The position numbers and the translations under genes were made by a program. This document shows, piece by piece, positions 28,101 to 40,100 of a DNA stretch of 64,000 bases. The DNA is taken from positions 46,221 through 110,220 of the forward strand of contig MFPR01000002.1 in the NCBI GenBank assembly GCA_001784175.1, read 5' to 3'. Each line of letters starts with the position of its first letter. Positions within the stretch are counted from its first letter, which is position 1. The notes beneath the pieces are model-generated. The model searched no databases, was not told the origin of the DNA, and worked only from the letters and a program-made list of their open reading frames with translations. This stretch comes from Candidatus Lindowbacteria bacterium RIFCSPLOWO2_12_FULL_62_27 (GTDB lineage Bacteria > Lindowbacteria > 2-12-FULL-62-27).

Positions 28101-31100
28101 CGTTCTTGCCTTCGGTCAATAAAACATTCGAAAATGTAAAGGCGCCGGTGACGGCGTCCGCAAAGAGCGGCGATCCCTGGACCGATCCGTTCACAAACAG
28201 GATGACACTCGCGCTGGGTTCCGCTTCCCCCAGGACGCTGACCAGACTGGTCCTGACAATCTGGTCCGGAGACGCGATGACCGGCGCCGCGGGCCGGTTC
28301 AGGTCGATCGTGACCTTGCCGGTGTGGCTGACGCCGTCCCCGGTGATGGCGTCGAGGGCCATGATCCTGAACGCGTAAGTCTTGTCGGCAAAGGTGTCGC
28401 CGGCGGCGCGGATGCCGTCCCAGGACTCGACATACGTTCCCGCCAGACGCGGGCTGACACTGTCGGACACCACGACATCCACCACCGAGTCGTTGTCCAG
28501 AATTTCGATCGTGACGAAGGCCCGGTCGTTGATGGTGAATTTGAAAAAGGATTTGTCCTGCAGAAAATCGTTGTTGGGGCTGAAAACCGAATTGGTCACC
28601 TGCACGTTCGTGATCGTCACGGCCTTGCTCTTCGCCGTCACAATCCCTGTCTTGATGTCGACGTTCCCGCTCTGGTCCACGGCCACGAGCTTGTACGTGT
28701 AGTTGTCGTCCGGTACAACGTCCACCGTGACTGCCGCCACGGGGTCGACCAGTCCATTGGTGAAAGATGCGTCGTAGGTGCCGTCCCCGGAGAACGTCTG
28801 GCCGAGGGGCAGGCGGTTGAACAGCGGTGTCCCGTCGGACTTGAGGATCGACATGGAAACGTTGCCGCTGTAATAAACAAGTTTGGCCTGGGCGCCGATC
28901 TCTACAGTCCCGAAGCCGGAGAAATCGACGCCGTCGACGGAGTCAAAGAAGTCGGGGTCTCCGTTCAAGTCGGTGAAAAAGAACGTGCCTACGGCGGCGG
29001 CCGGGATGATGACCAATCTGGAGGTTTTGGTCGTATTGCCCAATCTCCCGGTAAGTCGAATATCCGAGCGGTTGGTTATATCCAAAGGCGTTGTGACAAC
29101 GAGGGCGACATGAACATTTCTGGGCATCGGGATGGGTGAGCGAGTAAAGGATACGCTAAAGTTTGACGTGAGAGCGACATCCCCGACCTCGCCGGTCCCG
29201 CCGCTGCCGGCGACGGTGAATCGAATGACCGAAACGTCATTGATCCCGTCCTCGTTCGGAGAAAACGGGTTCGGCGCCACGGAAAGGATGGTGACCGTGG
29301 GTTTGATCGAATCACGGATGACCGAAGCCAGCCGCTCCACCACCACGTTGCCGGAGGCGTCCCGCGCGGTGATCCAGAAGTCGTAGGCGCCGTCGATCAC
29401 GTTGCCGCCGTTCCAGTAGAACCGGTTCTGGCCGGTTTGCACGGCCACGTTGATCCCGATCGTATCCACGGCCGCCGCCGGCCCGGCGGCGCCAAACGGC
29501 GTCATGACGATGGTGCAGACGGCATTTTCGGAAATCACGAACATCAGTTGCGCCGAGTCATTGTTGCCGTCGCCGTTCGGCGAAAAGGGGTTCGGAGAGA
29601 TTTCGACATTGGAGATGTCCGGCGGCGCCGCGTCGGCCTGCGCCGGCTTGTAGTAAACGGTGATCGTGTCCGATTCGATTTCGATGTTCCCCGACTTGTC
29701 GCGCCCCCGCGTGACCAGCCGGACCGGGCTGTCCGGCCCCACCGACAGGGTCGACAGTTTCAGCGCGTAGGACCACTCGCTGGAGGCCAACGTCAGGGTC
29801 GCCGGGGTGGCGGTGTCGTACCGCACGCCGGCGCCGGTGTCGACGCCGATCTCGATCGTGTCGATGCCCGCGAAGGTTTCGGTGTAGGTGCCGGAGATCG
29901 CGACGTTGGTATTGAAATTTTTGCCGCTGATTTCCGGATACGTGAACCGGGTGACCGGGGCCGTGAGGTCGAATCGGAAGGTGCGCGTAAACACGCCGGC
30001 ATTACCTTTTTTATCCCGGCGCGATATCTGCAGTTGATACGTCCCCTCTTCGGAAACGGTGTCCAGGCGGTTGCCCAGAATCAGTATGAGGCTGTCCCCG
30101 GCTGTGGCTTGCGACGTCTGCAGGATGGTCAGTCCCTTGAGGAGCGACAGGGTCGATACGCCGATGTCCACGCCGGAGAAACTGTCGGCCAGTGGAACGA
30201 CGACGCTGTCGACGTTCAACCCCACGGGCCGGTTTTCAAAGATTTCGTCGGAATCGCCGTTCCTCAAAACCTTCAGCACCGCCGGCGGCGTCACATCCAA
30301 TATGATCGTCTGCGTGTCTTCGCTCATCCGATTGCCCGCCTTGTCGCCCGCGCGCGTGTAGATTTTGTAGAGGCCGTCGAACCCGCCCGAGATCGACAGG
30401 GGGGTGGCGAGGTTCAGGGTGAATGTGACATTGCTGTCGTTGGTGAGGGAGCCGGGGACATAGAATCCGGCCGGATCGATCAGCCGGACGGTGACGCTGT
30501 CGACGCTCAGGCCGGCGCCCACTTCGGTGAAGGTCACTTTGACGATCGACACGGATTCGGTCACGTTCGTGTCCGAGGGCGTGATGATCTTGGACCCCAA
30601 CTGCACCGTGGCGATGGACGGCGCGTCGGAATCGAAGACGAAGGCCCGGTTCTCCTGCCGCAGGTTGCCGGCGCCGTCGTAGGCGGAGACGAGGATCTCG
30701 TATCGGCCTGACACCGGCGTCGAGTCGGAGAGCCAGAAGACGAGGAGGGAGTCGCCGGCAAGGCTCTGGACGCCGGCCACGCCCTCGCCGGTTGTGGTGT
30801 TTCTGATTTTGAGGGTGGTGGCCGCCTGGTTGATGACGCCGCGGTAGTTGAATCCCAGATCGCCGGAGATGATGCTGGACGAGTCGATGAGCTGAACCGC
30901 GATCGAATCGATGTACCCGCTCGAGCCGATGATCCGGCCTTCCGCCATCGAATCCCCGCCGCCCCGGTTGTTCAGCCAGAACGCGCTGTTCAGCACCCTC
31001 GGGCCGATGCCGTCGACGATGAAGGAATCGCTCAGGGCGGACGTGTTGCCGGCGTTGTCCGCCGCCGCGACGTAGATGCCGTAGATGCCGTCCATCCGGC

Positions 31101-34100
31101 CGGAGCTGTCAATGTCCGTGGTCAGGCCGAGTTTGAGGGTGATCTGCTGGTTCCGCGTGGACTGCGTCGTCAGGTTGTTGGTCTTCGTGATGACAATGTC
31201 CACGCCCTTCGGATCTACGAACCTCGCGCCGGTGGTGGTCACCGGCGCGTCGATGCCGGCCACGTCCGTCGCCGACAGGCCCGCCGGCACGGGGTCTTCG
31301 ACAATCACCTGGATCGTGGAATCGATGCCCTGGGTAATGGTCGAGTCGCTGTTGGTCAATGTCTTGTTGCTGAGTTTTTTGTAGACGATGGTGATTCCGC
31401 TCGTTAAAGTGACGGGATCGGAAAACAACCTGGGTTGCGTCACATCGTAAATGAATTGGGCCGTCTGCTTGCCCAAGGGTTGCGCGTTGCCGATGTTGTC
31501 CACGGCCGAAACGTCCACGGTGAATATCCCTTCGCCGCCGCCGGTGACCACGTTGTTCGGGATTCGCACCTGCCAGGTGTCAAACGTTCCGCCCGTGACG
31601 TTGGTATCGATGTAGCCGCCGGCGTCCAGGGTGCTGAGTTTCGTCTTCACAAGGTTGGGAGACGTCACCGACACGTCCACCCTCGCCAGGCCGCCGCCCG
31701 TTCCCACCGGCGCGCTGCGGCCCAGCACCAGGATGTTCTCGTTGGCGGTGAAAGAACTCTTGGCGTCCAGTGGGCTTGCCTTTTTCGACAGCTCCTCCTG
31801 AATGGCCGTCACGCTCGCCACCGGCGCCACCGTGAAGATCCGGTAGAACACGTACTGGTCCTCCGCGCGGATTTCCAGGCTCGCCAGGTTCGCGTCGCTG
31901 TCGCCCGGCGCGCCGGTCGCAACGGCGATGGTGTCGAACCTTGAAAAGTCGACGGCGCCCGTCACCCGCTGGCCTACGGTGGCGCCCGTGTCGATGGTGA
32001 GCGTGTCTTCCAGCCCTCCGCCCCGGATCACCACACGCGTCTGCGTGTCGATTACATCGCCACGCACGATGACCACCGCCTTGCTCACCCTCGGCAACAC
32101 CGTGTCCCCGCCCGACTCCGGACCGATCGCCACCCCCGCCGGGCCCACCCCTTTCAGCGTCACCTGCAGGCCGCTCCGCGCGCTCTTGTTTCCGACGGTG
32201 TCCGACGCCGTCGCGTAGACGATATGGGACCCGTCCCCGAGCGTGAGCGTCGTGCTCCACAGGCCCGTCACCGAGTCGGCCTGTATGCTGCCGACGTCGG
32301 CGCCGTTCGCATTCAGCGTCACCAGCGCGCCGGGTTCGGCGGCGCCGCTGACCAGCTGGCCGGCGCTGCGGGCCGTCAGATTGTCGGCCGCGAAAATCTG
32401 CGGCGGCAGCGGGCGGCTGTTGTCGATCAGGACGTCGCCGCCGGCGGTCAGCACCTGGCCGTTCGTGCCGTCCACGGCCGTGATCTTCCAGAAATAGGTC
32501 CGGGTCGCGCTCGGACTCAGGATCGCGCCGGCGTCGTTCTTGCCGCGAAATGTAAACGTCCGGACGGCGGGGAACACGAATAAGGTCACGCTGTCCGTAT
32601 AGACGGGGACCGTGTCCGACGCGCCCGCGAACACCTGAAATCGGATCGACGCCGAATCTTTCACACCGCCGACGGCGTAACTGATCGATGCGAAATCGTT
32701 GACACCGTCGGCGTTTTCCGGACTGAGCTTCGTCGGGGTGATGGTGACGCCCGTCAGCGCAAACGGCGTGTTGTCGATCTCGACCTCGCTCGATACTTCC
32801 GCCGTCAGACCGTTTCCATCGACCGCCGTCACCAGCACCCGGTACAGTCCGTCCGGCTGGCCGCTGCCGTCCCATACCACCCGCGTGTCCGTCCCGTCGC
32901 CGGTCGCCGTGAAGATCGGCTTGCCGGTCACCAGCACGCCGGTCGCCTTGGAATAAATGTCCACCCGGCTGAACACCGCGCCTGTCGTGGTGTACCGGAT
33001 CGCCGTCACGTCGTCTTCGCCGGACGTCACGGCCGGACTGAATGGATTGGGGATCGGCGACTGCGTGAGCGTCACCACGGGCGGCACGACGTCCTTTACG
33101 CCCTTCACCGTCACCGCCGCGCGGTTCCCGCCCTTGTCCGTCACTCGAATCTCAAACGAGTACGTGTCGTCCGGCACCGGATTTTCGCTCACATCTTTTC
33201 CGTCCCACACGATCGCGTTCTGCCCCGCGACCTGCGCCGCGCCTCCCGTCGGCGCCGTGTCGATGAACGCCCCGTTGCTCCCCTGGATCACTACCAGGGC
33301 GGTATCCACGGACTCGCCTAACACATATTTGATCGTGGCGCCGTTGGCGCCAAATACCCCCGGATCGACCGTCGCGTCGCTGATCTGCGGTGGCGTCACG
33401 TCCACAATTCCCGTGTCGTACCGGATCACCAGCGTGTCGCTGGTCGGGCTGGTGTTGCCCGCCGCGTCCACCGCGTAGGCCACGATCCGCCAGTCGCCCA
33501 GCGTGTCGCCGAGCCGTGTGAAATTGATCGTCCCCAGCCACGACGCCGTGCCCGACGCCGCGCTGTCCATCCGCGCGACCGTTTCCGACGCGCCGAAATC
33601 CGCGCCCGGCAGATACACGCGGACGAACACTTTCGCGACGATCCCGGTCGTGTCGGTCGCCACGCCCGTGACGGCGATCGGGCCCGCGTTGAACTGCGCG
33701 TTTTGCGCCGGCGTTGTGATCCGCGCCTGCGGGTTGTCCTTGTCGAACACGAAGGTTGTGGTTTCGGCCATGAAGTTTCCGGCGCGGTCAATCGCCTGGA
33801 CGGCGAGGGTGTAGACGCCGCTCTGGGATGTGAGGCTGAGGGCGGAGGCGCCGTCGAGGGCGCGGCCGAGGGTGTCGGGGCCGTCGTTGTAGACGAAGGC
33901 GCCGATGGACGCGCCGGTCGGATTGATGAGCCGGACCGTGGTCGTTTCGCCGTAGGCCGTGAGGTCCGCCGTGTCGCCGGCCGGTCCGGTGTTGGTGTCG
34001 TTGAGGTCGACGCCGACGAACGTCACGCTGTCGCCGAATGCGGCGCCGGCGGTGAGCGTGTCCTCCACCGCGGCGGCGCTCACGCCGTGCGTGATCAGAT

Positions 34101-37100
34101 ACCGGGCGACCTTCGGTTTGACCGTGTCGTACACGACGATCCGAGTGTCTTCGGTGACGTTGCCGGCTTTGTCGACGGCCCGGACGACCACGGCGTAGAG
34201 TCCGTCCTCGGCGCCGTCGGTCCGGCGGCCGAGGTTGAACGGCGTGGTATCCGCGGGGAGATGGATGGTGAAGACCAACTCGGCCGGCTCAAATTGCCGA
34301 TTGGCGTTTCTGTCCAGGAAGACGCGAAGGGTCGAGGGGTTCGACAGGGCCGTCGAAATGCCCGCGCCGGCGTCCGTCAGGGACACCGCGATGGAATCGA
34401 GGCTGTTCACAAACGCGCCGGAATCAAGGGACCGGTCGATAAAGACCGCCGCGCCGGTCGTGTCGAGCGCCGGGCGTTTCTGCAGAACGGCCGCGACGAC
34501 CGGCGCGACGTAGTCGCTGACGCTGGTGATCCTGGCCGACGCGTATCCGCGGGTGACCGGAATGTCGGTGTTTCCGGTGTCGGCGAAGACCAGGCCGTCG
34601 GACGCGATCCGGACGCGGAACGCGTCCCCCGAACCGATGGTGGCCGAAGTCTGCAGGACGAGGAAGAAGTCCGACCCGGCGAAATCGTTGGCGTCCGTGT
34701 CGGGCACGCTCGTGTCGCCGTAGACCGACAGCGTCAGAGTCGCGCGGTATGTATTGCCAAATCCGTCCCAGGCGAGGGGCGAGGCGTCGGGGAGGATGGC
34801 GTCGGAGGAGTCGAAGGCGCCGGTGACGAGGCCGTTGTCCCGGGCGATCGCGAGGCCCGAATCGGCGTGGAGATCGGCCGGCGTGAATCCGCCGAGGTCG
34901 TCGATGGTGACGGTCAGTTTTTTGAGGAACGGCCCGGATGTGCCGTCGCGGGTGTTGAGTCCGAAGACGGGGAAGAATCCGGAGGAGTTCAATATCTGCG
35001 TGTCGCCGCCGAGCATGTCCGCGACCGTCACCGGCATCTGCACGGAGATCGTGTCGGTCCGGACCTCGTAGGCCGGCAGGGTCTGGGCGTTGTTGAAGAC
35101 GAGGCCGCCGGCCGGAATCCGAAGCCGGGCGCGGTCACGGAAGGCGGCGGTGGCAGAGGTTTTCAGGGCGATGTAAAAATCCGGCCCGAGATTGCTGAGC
35201 GTGTTGGCGGCCGGAACGGTTTCGGACACCGACAGGTACAGCGTCGCCGTTTCGGCGGCCGTCCAGGCCGGGACGCCCGCCAGATGGATCCGCCGGTCGA
35301 GCGCGTCAAACACTCCCTCGATCGGGCCGTCGTCCCGGTAGAACTGCAGGCCCCCCGTCGTGTCGTTGGCGAGGGCGGCGAGGTCGGTGGAGTCGAACCC
35401 GCCGAGATTGTCGAAGGCGATCTGCACCGCCGTCAGGCGTCCGCCGCTGGTGGGGTCGGTGATGTCGAGCGCGAAGACGGCGACGGTGTCGGACGGCGCG
35501 GGGACCTGGGCGGGCGTGAGGTTGGAGATGCTGACGGCGATCCGGGGTGAGACCTGGATGAGGAACGTTGTTTCGTGAATGTTCGTGGCCTCGTCCACCA
35601 CGCGGAGCTTGATCGTCAACGCCGAAACCTGGGCGGTGGGATCCACGTAGAAGGTCCACTGCGCCTGGGTTTCGCCAAGCGTCCCGCGCGCCATGTCCTC
35701 GTCGATGAGCGGGAAGAGCTCGGCGCCGATCGGCGTCTGGATGCCGGAGGTCTTGCCCTCCGACAGGACCTGATTGGACCCCGTGTACTTGACAAACGGC
35801 ACGCTGTCGGTCACGGACATGAGGAACACCTCGTCGATCCCGCGTTCATAGACGCCGGCCTTGCCGCCCGGATCGTCCGCCCAGAAATCGCCCCGGGATC
35901 CGGCCTGGGCGAAGAACGAGCCCCAGTCGTCGTTCGCGTTCGTGGAATCGGGAGACTCCTCATCCCGCAGGCCGTCGCTGTCGTTGTCCGCGCCGTCGCC
36001 CGAAAGGACCGCCTTGGAGTAATTCAGCCCGCCGTCCATGCTGACGAGGACGGACTGGATGGAGGACAGAAGGCCGCGCGGGGACGCCGTGGCGTCGGCC
36101 AGACCGGTGATCCGGATCGACCCGCTGTCGTCATACACGGTGACGGTGGTCTTCGGCCGCGTGGAATCGAGCGTGAAGATGGCCGTCCGGGTCTCCTCGT
36201 TGCCGTTCCCGTCGACCGCGACCACTTCGAACGTGTAATCTCCGTCCGGCAGGCCGAGGGACGACACTTGGATCTTGAAGTTGACCGAGTCGGACGGAAC
36301 GAGCGGGGACACGGCGTAGGAACCGGAGAAGGCGCCGGTTCCCTCCTTGTACCGGTAGCGGATGTTCGTCACGGTCGACACGTCGGTCGAAATGCCCTCG
36401 ATCCGGGCCAGCCGGTTTTCGTTGCCGATGAGCGAGATGATGGTCGCGGCTACAGAGTTGAGCAGGGGCGCGAAACTTGATGCGGTCGTGTCGAGCTCCA
36501 TGATCTGGCCGCCGGTGTTGAACGCGAGCGGGAACAGCTCGGACTGGCCGGCGAGTCCGGCGGTATCGGTGACGAGGAACAGGGTGACGCCGGCGCGGAC
36601 CAGGCTGTCGGACACGGTCTGGATCCGGACCTTGCCCGTGGGCTCGTGCCCGAAATTCTTCGACTCGGCGTCCGTGATCAGCACAAAGAACCGCTTGGCG
36701 CCCGGTGTCGCCAGGTTCAGCGCCTCCAGCGTTCCCTCCAGGGACGATTCCGGCAGGTCGCCGCCGCCGCTGGCGGTGAGCTGGGAGACGTTGTTTCGGA
36801 ATGTGTTGATGTCGGCGGTGATCCCGTAATTCACGACGGCCGGATTGTCCACGTCGACATCCTTGAAGGTCACCAAGCCGAGGTTGAGGGGGATGCCGGC
36901 GTTGAGGATCTGGGTGGCGAAGGAGGTCACGTTGTTTTTGACGCCGGTGATGGCGAATCCCATGCTGCCCGTGATGTCGACCACGAACACGACCTCGGCC
37001 GTCGGCGAGATCGCGGCGGCGTCGGCGTTGTTCGTGAGCTCGATGTTGACCTTCGGGAAATTGATCGTCATCGCGGGCTTCGTGAAATCGCTGACGCTGG

Positions 37101-40100
37101 TGATCCTCGCCGTCGCAAAGCCCCGCGTCACCGGCGCGTCCGTGTTGATCGTGTCGCCGAAGACCAGATCGTCCGAAATCATCCGGACGCGGAACGCGTC
37201 GCCGGCGCCGAAGGTGGCGGACGTGCGCATGAGGATGAAGAAGTCGCTGCCCGCAAGGTCATTGCCGTCCGAGTCCGGCACCGATGAATCCGTCGCCGCC
37301 GAGAGCGTCAGGGTTGCGCGGTAGGTGGCGCCGAACCCGTCCCACACGAGGGGCGTGGCGTGCGACAGGATCGCGTCGCCGGTGTCGAACACGCCCGTGT
37401 CGAAGCCGTTGTCCCGCGCGATCGAAAAGCCGCTGTCGGCGTGGAGGTCGGAGGGCGTGAATCCTCCGAGGTCCTCCACGGTCAGCGTCACCTTCTTCAG
37501 GAACGGCCCCGGCGTGCCGTCTTTCGCGTTCAGGCCGAACACCGGAAGGTAGCCGGACGACTCGCGGATGCGGGTGTCGGCCTCGATCAGGCGCGTCACC
37601 CCCACCGGCATCTGCACGACGATCGTGTCGGTCCGGACGTCCGCGGCGGGCGAGATTTGCGCGTTGTTGAAGGCGATGCCGCCCCGCGGGATCCGGAACC
37701 GCGCGCGGTCGCGGAAGGCGGCGGAAGAGGAAGTTTTGATGACGACGAAGAAGTCCGGGCCCGCGTCGTTGCCCGTGTTGTTGATCGGCACCGATTCGGA
37801 GGTCGAGAGAACCAGTCCCACGGTTTCGTTTCCGCTCCATGCCGGAACGCCGCCCAGGGTAAGCCGCTGGTCGAGCGGGTCCAGCGAGCCCGAAACGATG
37901 CCGTTGTCCGCGTAGAGCTGGACGCCGCCGGTCGTGTCGTTCGCGAGCGCGGCAAGATCGGTCGAATCAAACCCGCCCAGGTTGTCGAACGCGACCTGCA
38001 CCGACACCAGCCGGCCGCCGGCGGTCGGGTCGGAGATGTCAAGCCCGAAGACGGCGATGGTGTCGGACGGCGCCGGGACCTGGGCCGGCGCGACATTCGT
38101 GACGGCGACGGATATCTGGGGAGATATCTGGATCGTGACGCTGGTCTCCAGGACATTGCCGGCCTCGTCATGAACGCGCAATTTCACGTTCAGGGTCGGC
38201 TGGCCGGGCGGCGGAAGATAGAAGGTCCACCGCGCGAGCGTGTCGGTCAGCGCGCCCGTTCCCACGTCCTCGTCGATCAGCGGGAACAGCTCTGAACCGA
38301 TCGTTGTCTGAACGCCGGCGGTTTTTCCCTGATAGAGGACCATGTTGGCGGCCGTGTATTTCACAAAGGGGACGCTGTCCGTCACCGACATCAGGAACAC
38401 CTCGTCCACGCCGGGCTCGAACACGCCCGGCCGGCCGGCCGGATCGTCCGCCCAGAAGTCCCCGCGGGCGTCGGCCTGCGGAAAGACGGTCGACCAGTCC
38501 TCGTTCTGGTTGGTCGAGTCGGGCGACTCTTCGTCCACGACCCCGTCGCTGTCGTTGTCGATCCCGTCTCCTGAAGTGACCGCCGAACCGTACGTCTTGC
38601 CGTCATCGACGCTCACCGCGACGCGCGTGATGCGGGTCCGCCGGCCGCGCGGGGACGCGGTGGCGTTGGCGAGGCCGGACAGCCGGATGGACCCGCTGTC
38701 GTCGTAGACGCGCAGGTCGGTCGAGGGTTTCGTGGAATCGAGCGTGAAGGTCACAGAGCGGGTGTCCTCGTTGTCGCTCTCGTCCGCGGCCGTGACCTCG
38801 AAGGTGTACCGGCCATCGGGCAGGCCGAATCCGGAGACTTGGATTTCAAACAGGGACGCGATGTTGGGCGTGATCGGCTGCGTGAACGGCCCGGTATATC
38901 CGCCGGCGGCGTCCTCCTTGTAGCGGTACCGGACGGTCTTGATCCGGTGGTTGTCGACGGCGTTGCCCTTGATGATGGCCAGCGTGCTGGTGGTGGTGGT
39001 TTCCGTGACGGTGGTGCTGACGACCTGGATCTTGGTGGCGAACTGGCTGAAGACCTGGTTCAGGGTGGCCGAATTGGCGGCCGACACGAATGTCCCGCCG
39101 GTCTTGCTGGCCACCTGCTGCATGATATTGGCGAGGCTCTGGCTGTTCGCAACGGCGCTGCCGAACGCGATGGCGTCGACCACGATGCCCGCGGCGGCGG
39201 CGGTATCGGCGGCTATCGGGACCGCGGCCGGATCGTTGGGTTCGCCGTCGGTCAGCAGGATGATCCGCTTGTTGTTCGCGGTGGATTTCGTCACGAGTTC
39301 CTTGACGGCGAATTCGATGGCCTCCGCGGTTCCAGTGCCGCCACTGGCTTGGAGAGCGGAGATGACGGTCGTGAGTTTTGTTTTGTCGCCCGTGAGGTCC
39401 TGTTCGAGTTTCGGGGTGGATTCAAAGCTCACCACCGAAATCTGGATGCCGGACCCGATCTGATTGATGAAATTGATCGCGGTCTGCTTGGCCACTTCCA
39501 TCCGGCTCATCGTGTCGGGCGAATCGATGGACCCCATGCTGCCGGACACGTCGATCAGCAGGACGACGTCCACCGACGTGGTGGTGGTGACGGTGGAGGC
39601 GACCTGGACGTCGGTGAAGGGCACGTTGGTGAGGAGCGCGCCGTCGGCCGGGTACACCAGCGACACCGTCGGTTTCATCTTGTCAGCCGTGGGCGCCGCC
39701 TTGACCGGCTTTGTGGTGACGGTCCTCTGGCTCGCGCCGGAATCGAATTTCGCGCCGCCCGCGAGAATTTTTACCTGGAACTGGTCGCCCACCGAGAAAT
39801 TCTCGGCGGTGCGGACGACGATGTAGAAGTCGGACGTATCGTGTGTGCCGGTATCGAACGGCGGAAGCGCGCTGTCGGGCACGTCGATCGTGAACAGGTA
39901 ATTGCCGGCCGAGTCCTGCTGGATAGCGGTTGGCGTGGAGGCGACGGAGACGAGCCGGTGGTCGGTCGAGGCGCTGAACGCGCCGGTGTCGGTCGCGCCC
40001 GAATCGATCCAGAGGTCGATCGCGAGCAGGTCCTGGAGCGTGAATCCCAGGCCGGGCGTCACGGCCACCACGATCGTGTCCAGCCGGAGTCCCCGGCCGG

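Noticed and set aside
25816..28122. Plus-strand open frame of 768 codons
   Set aside because: Antisense in register to unit 7. The minus strand carries FlgD- and Big-type Ig modules over the same bases.
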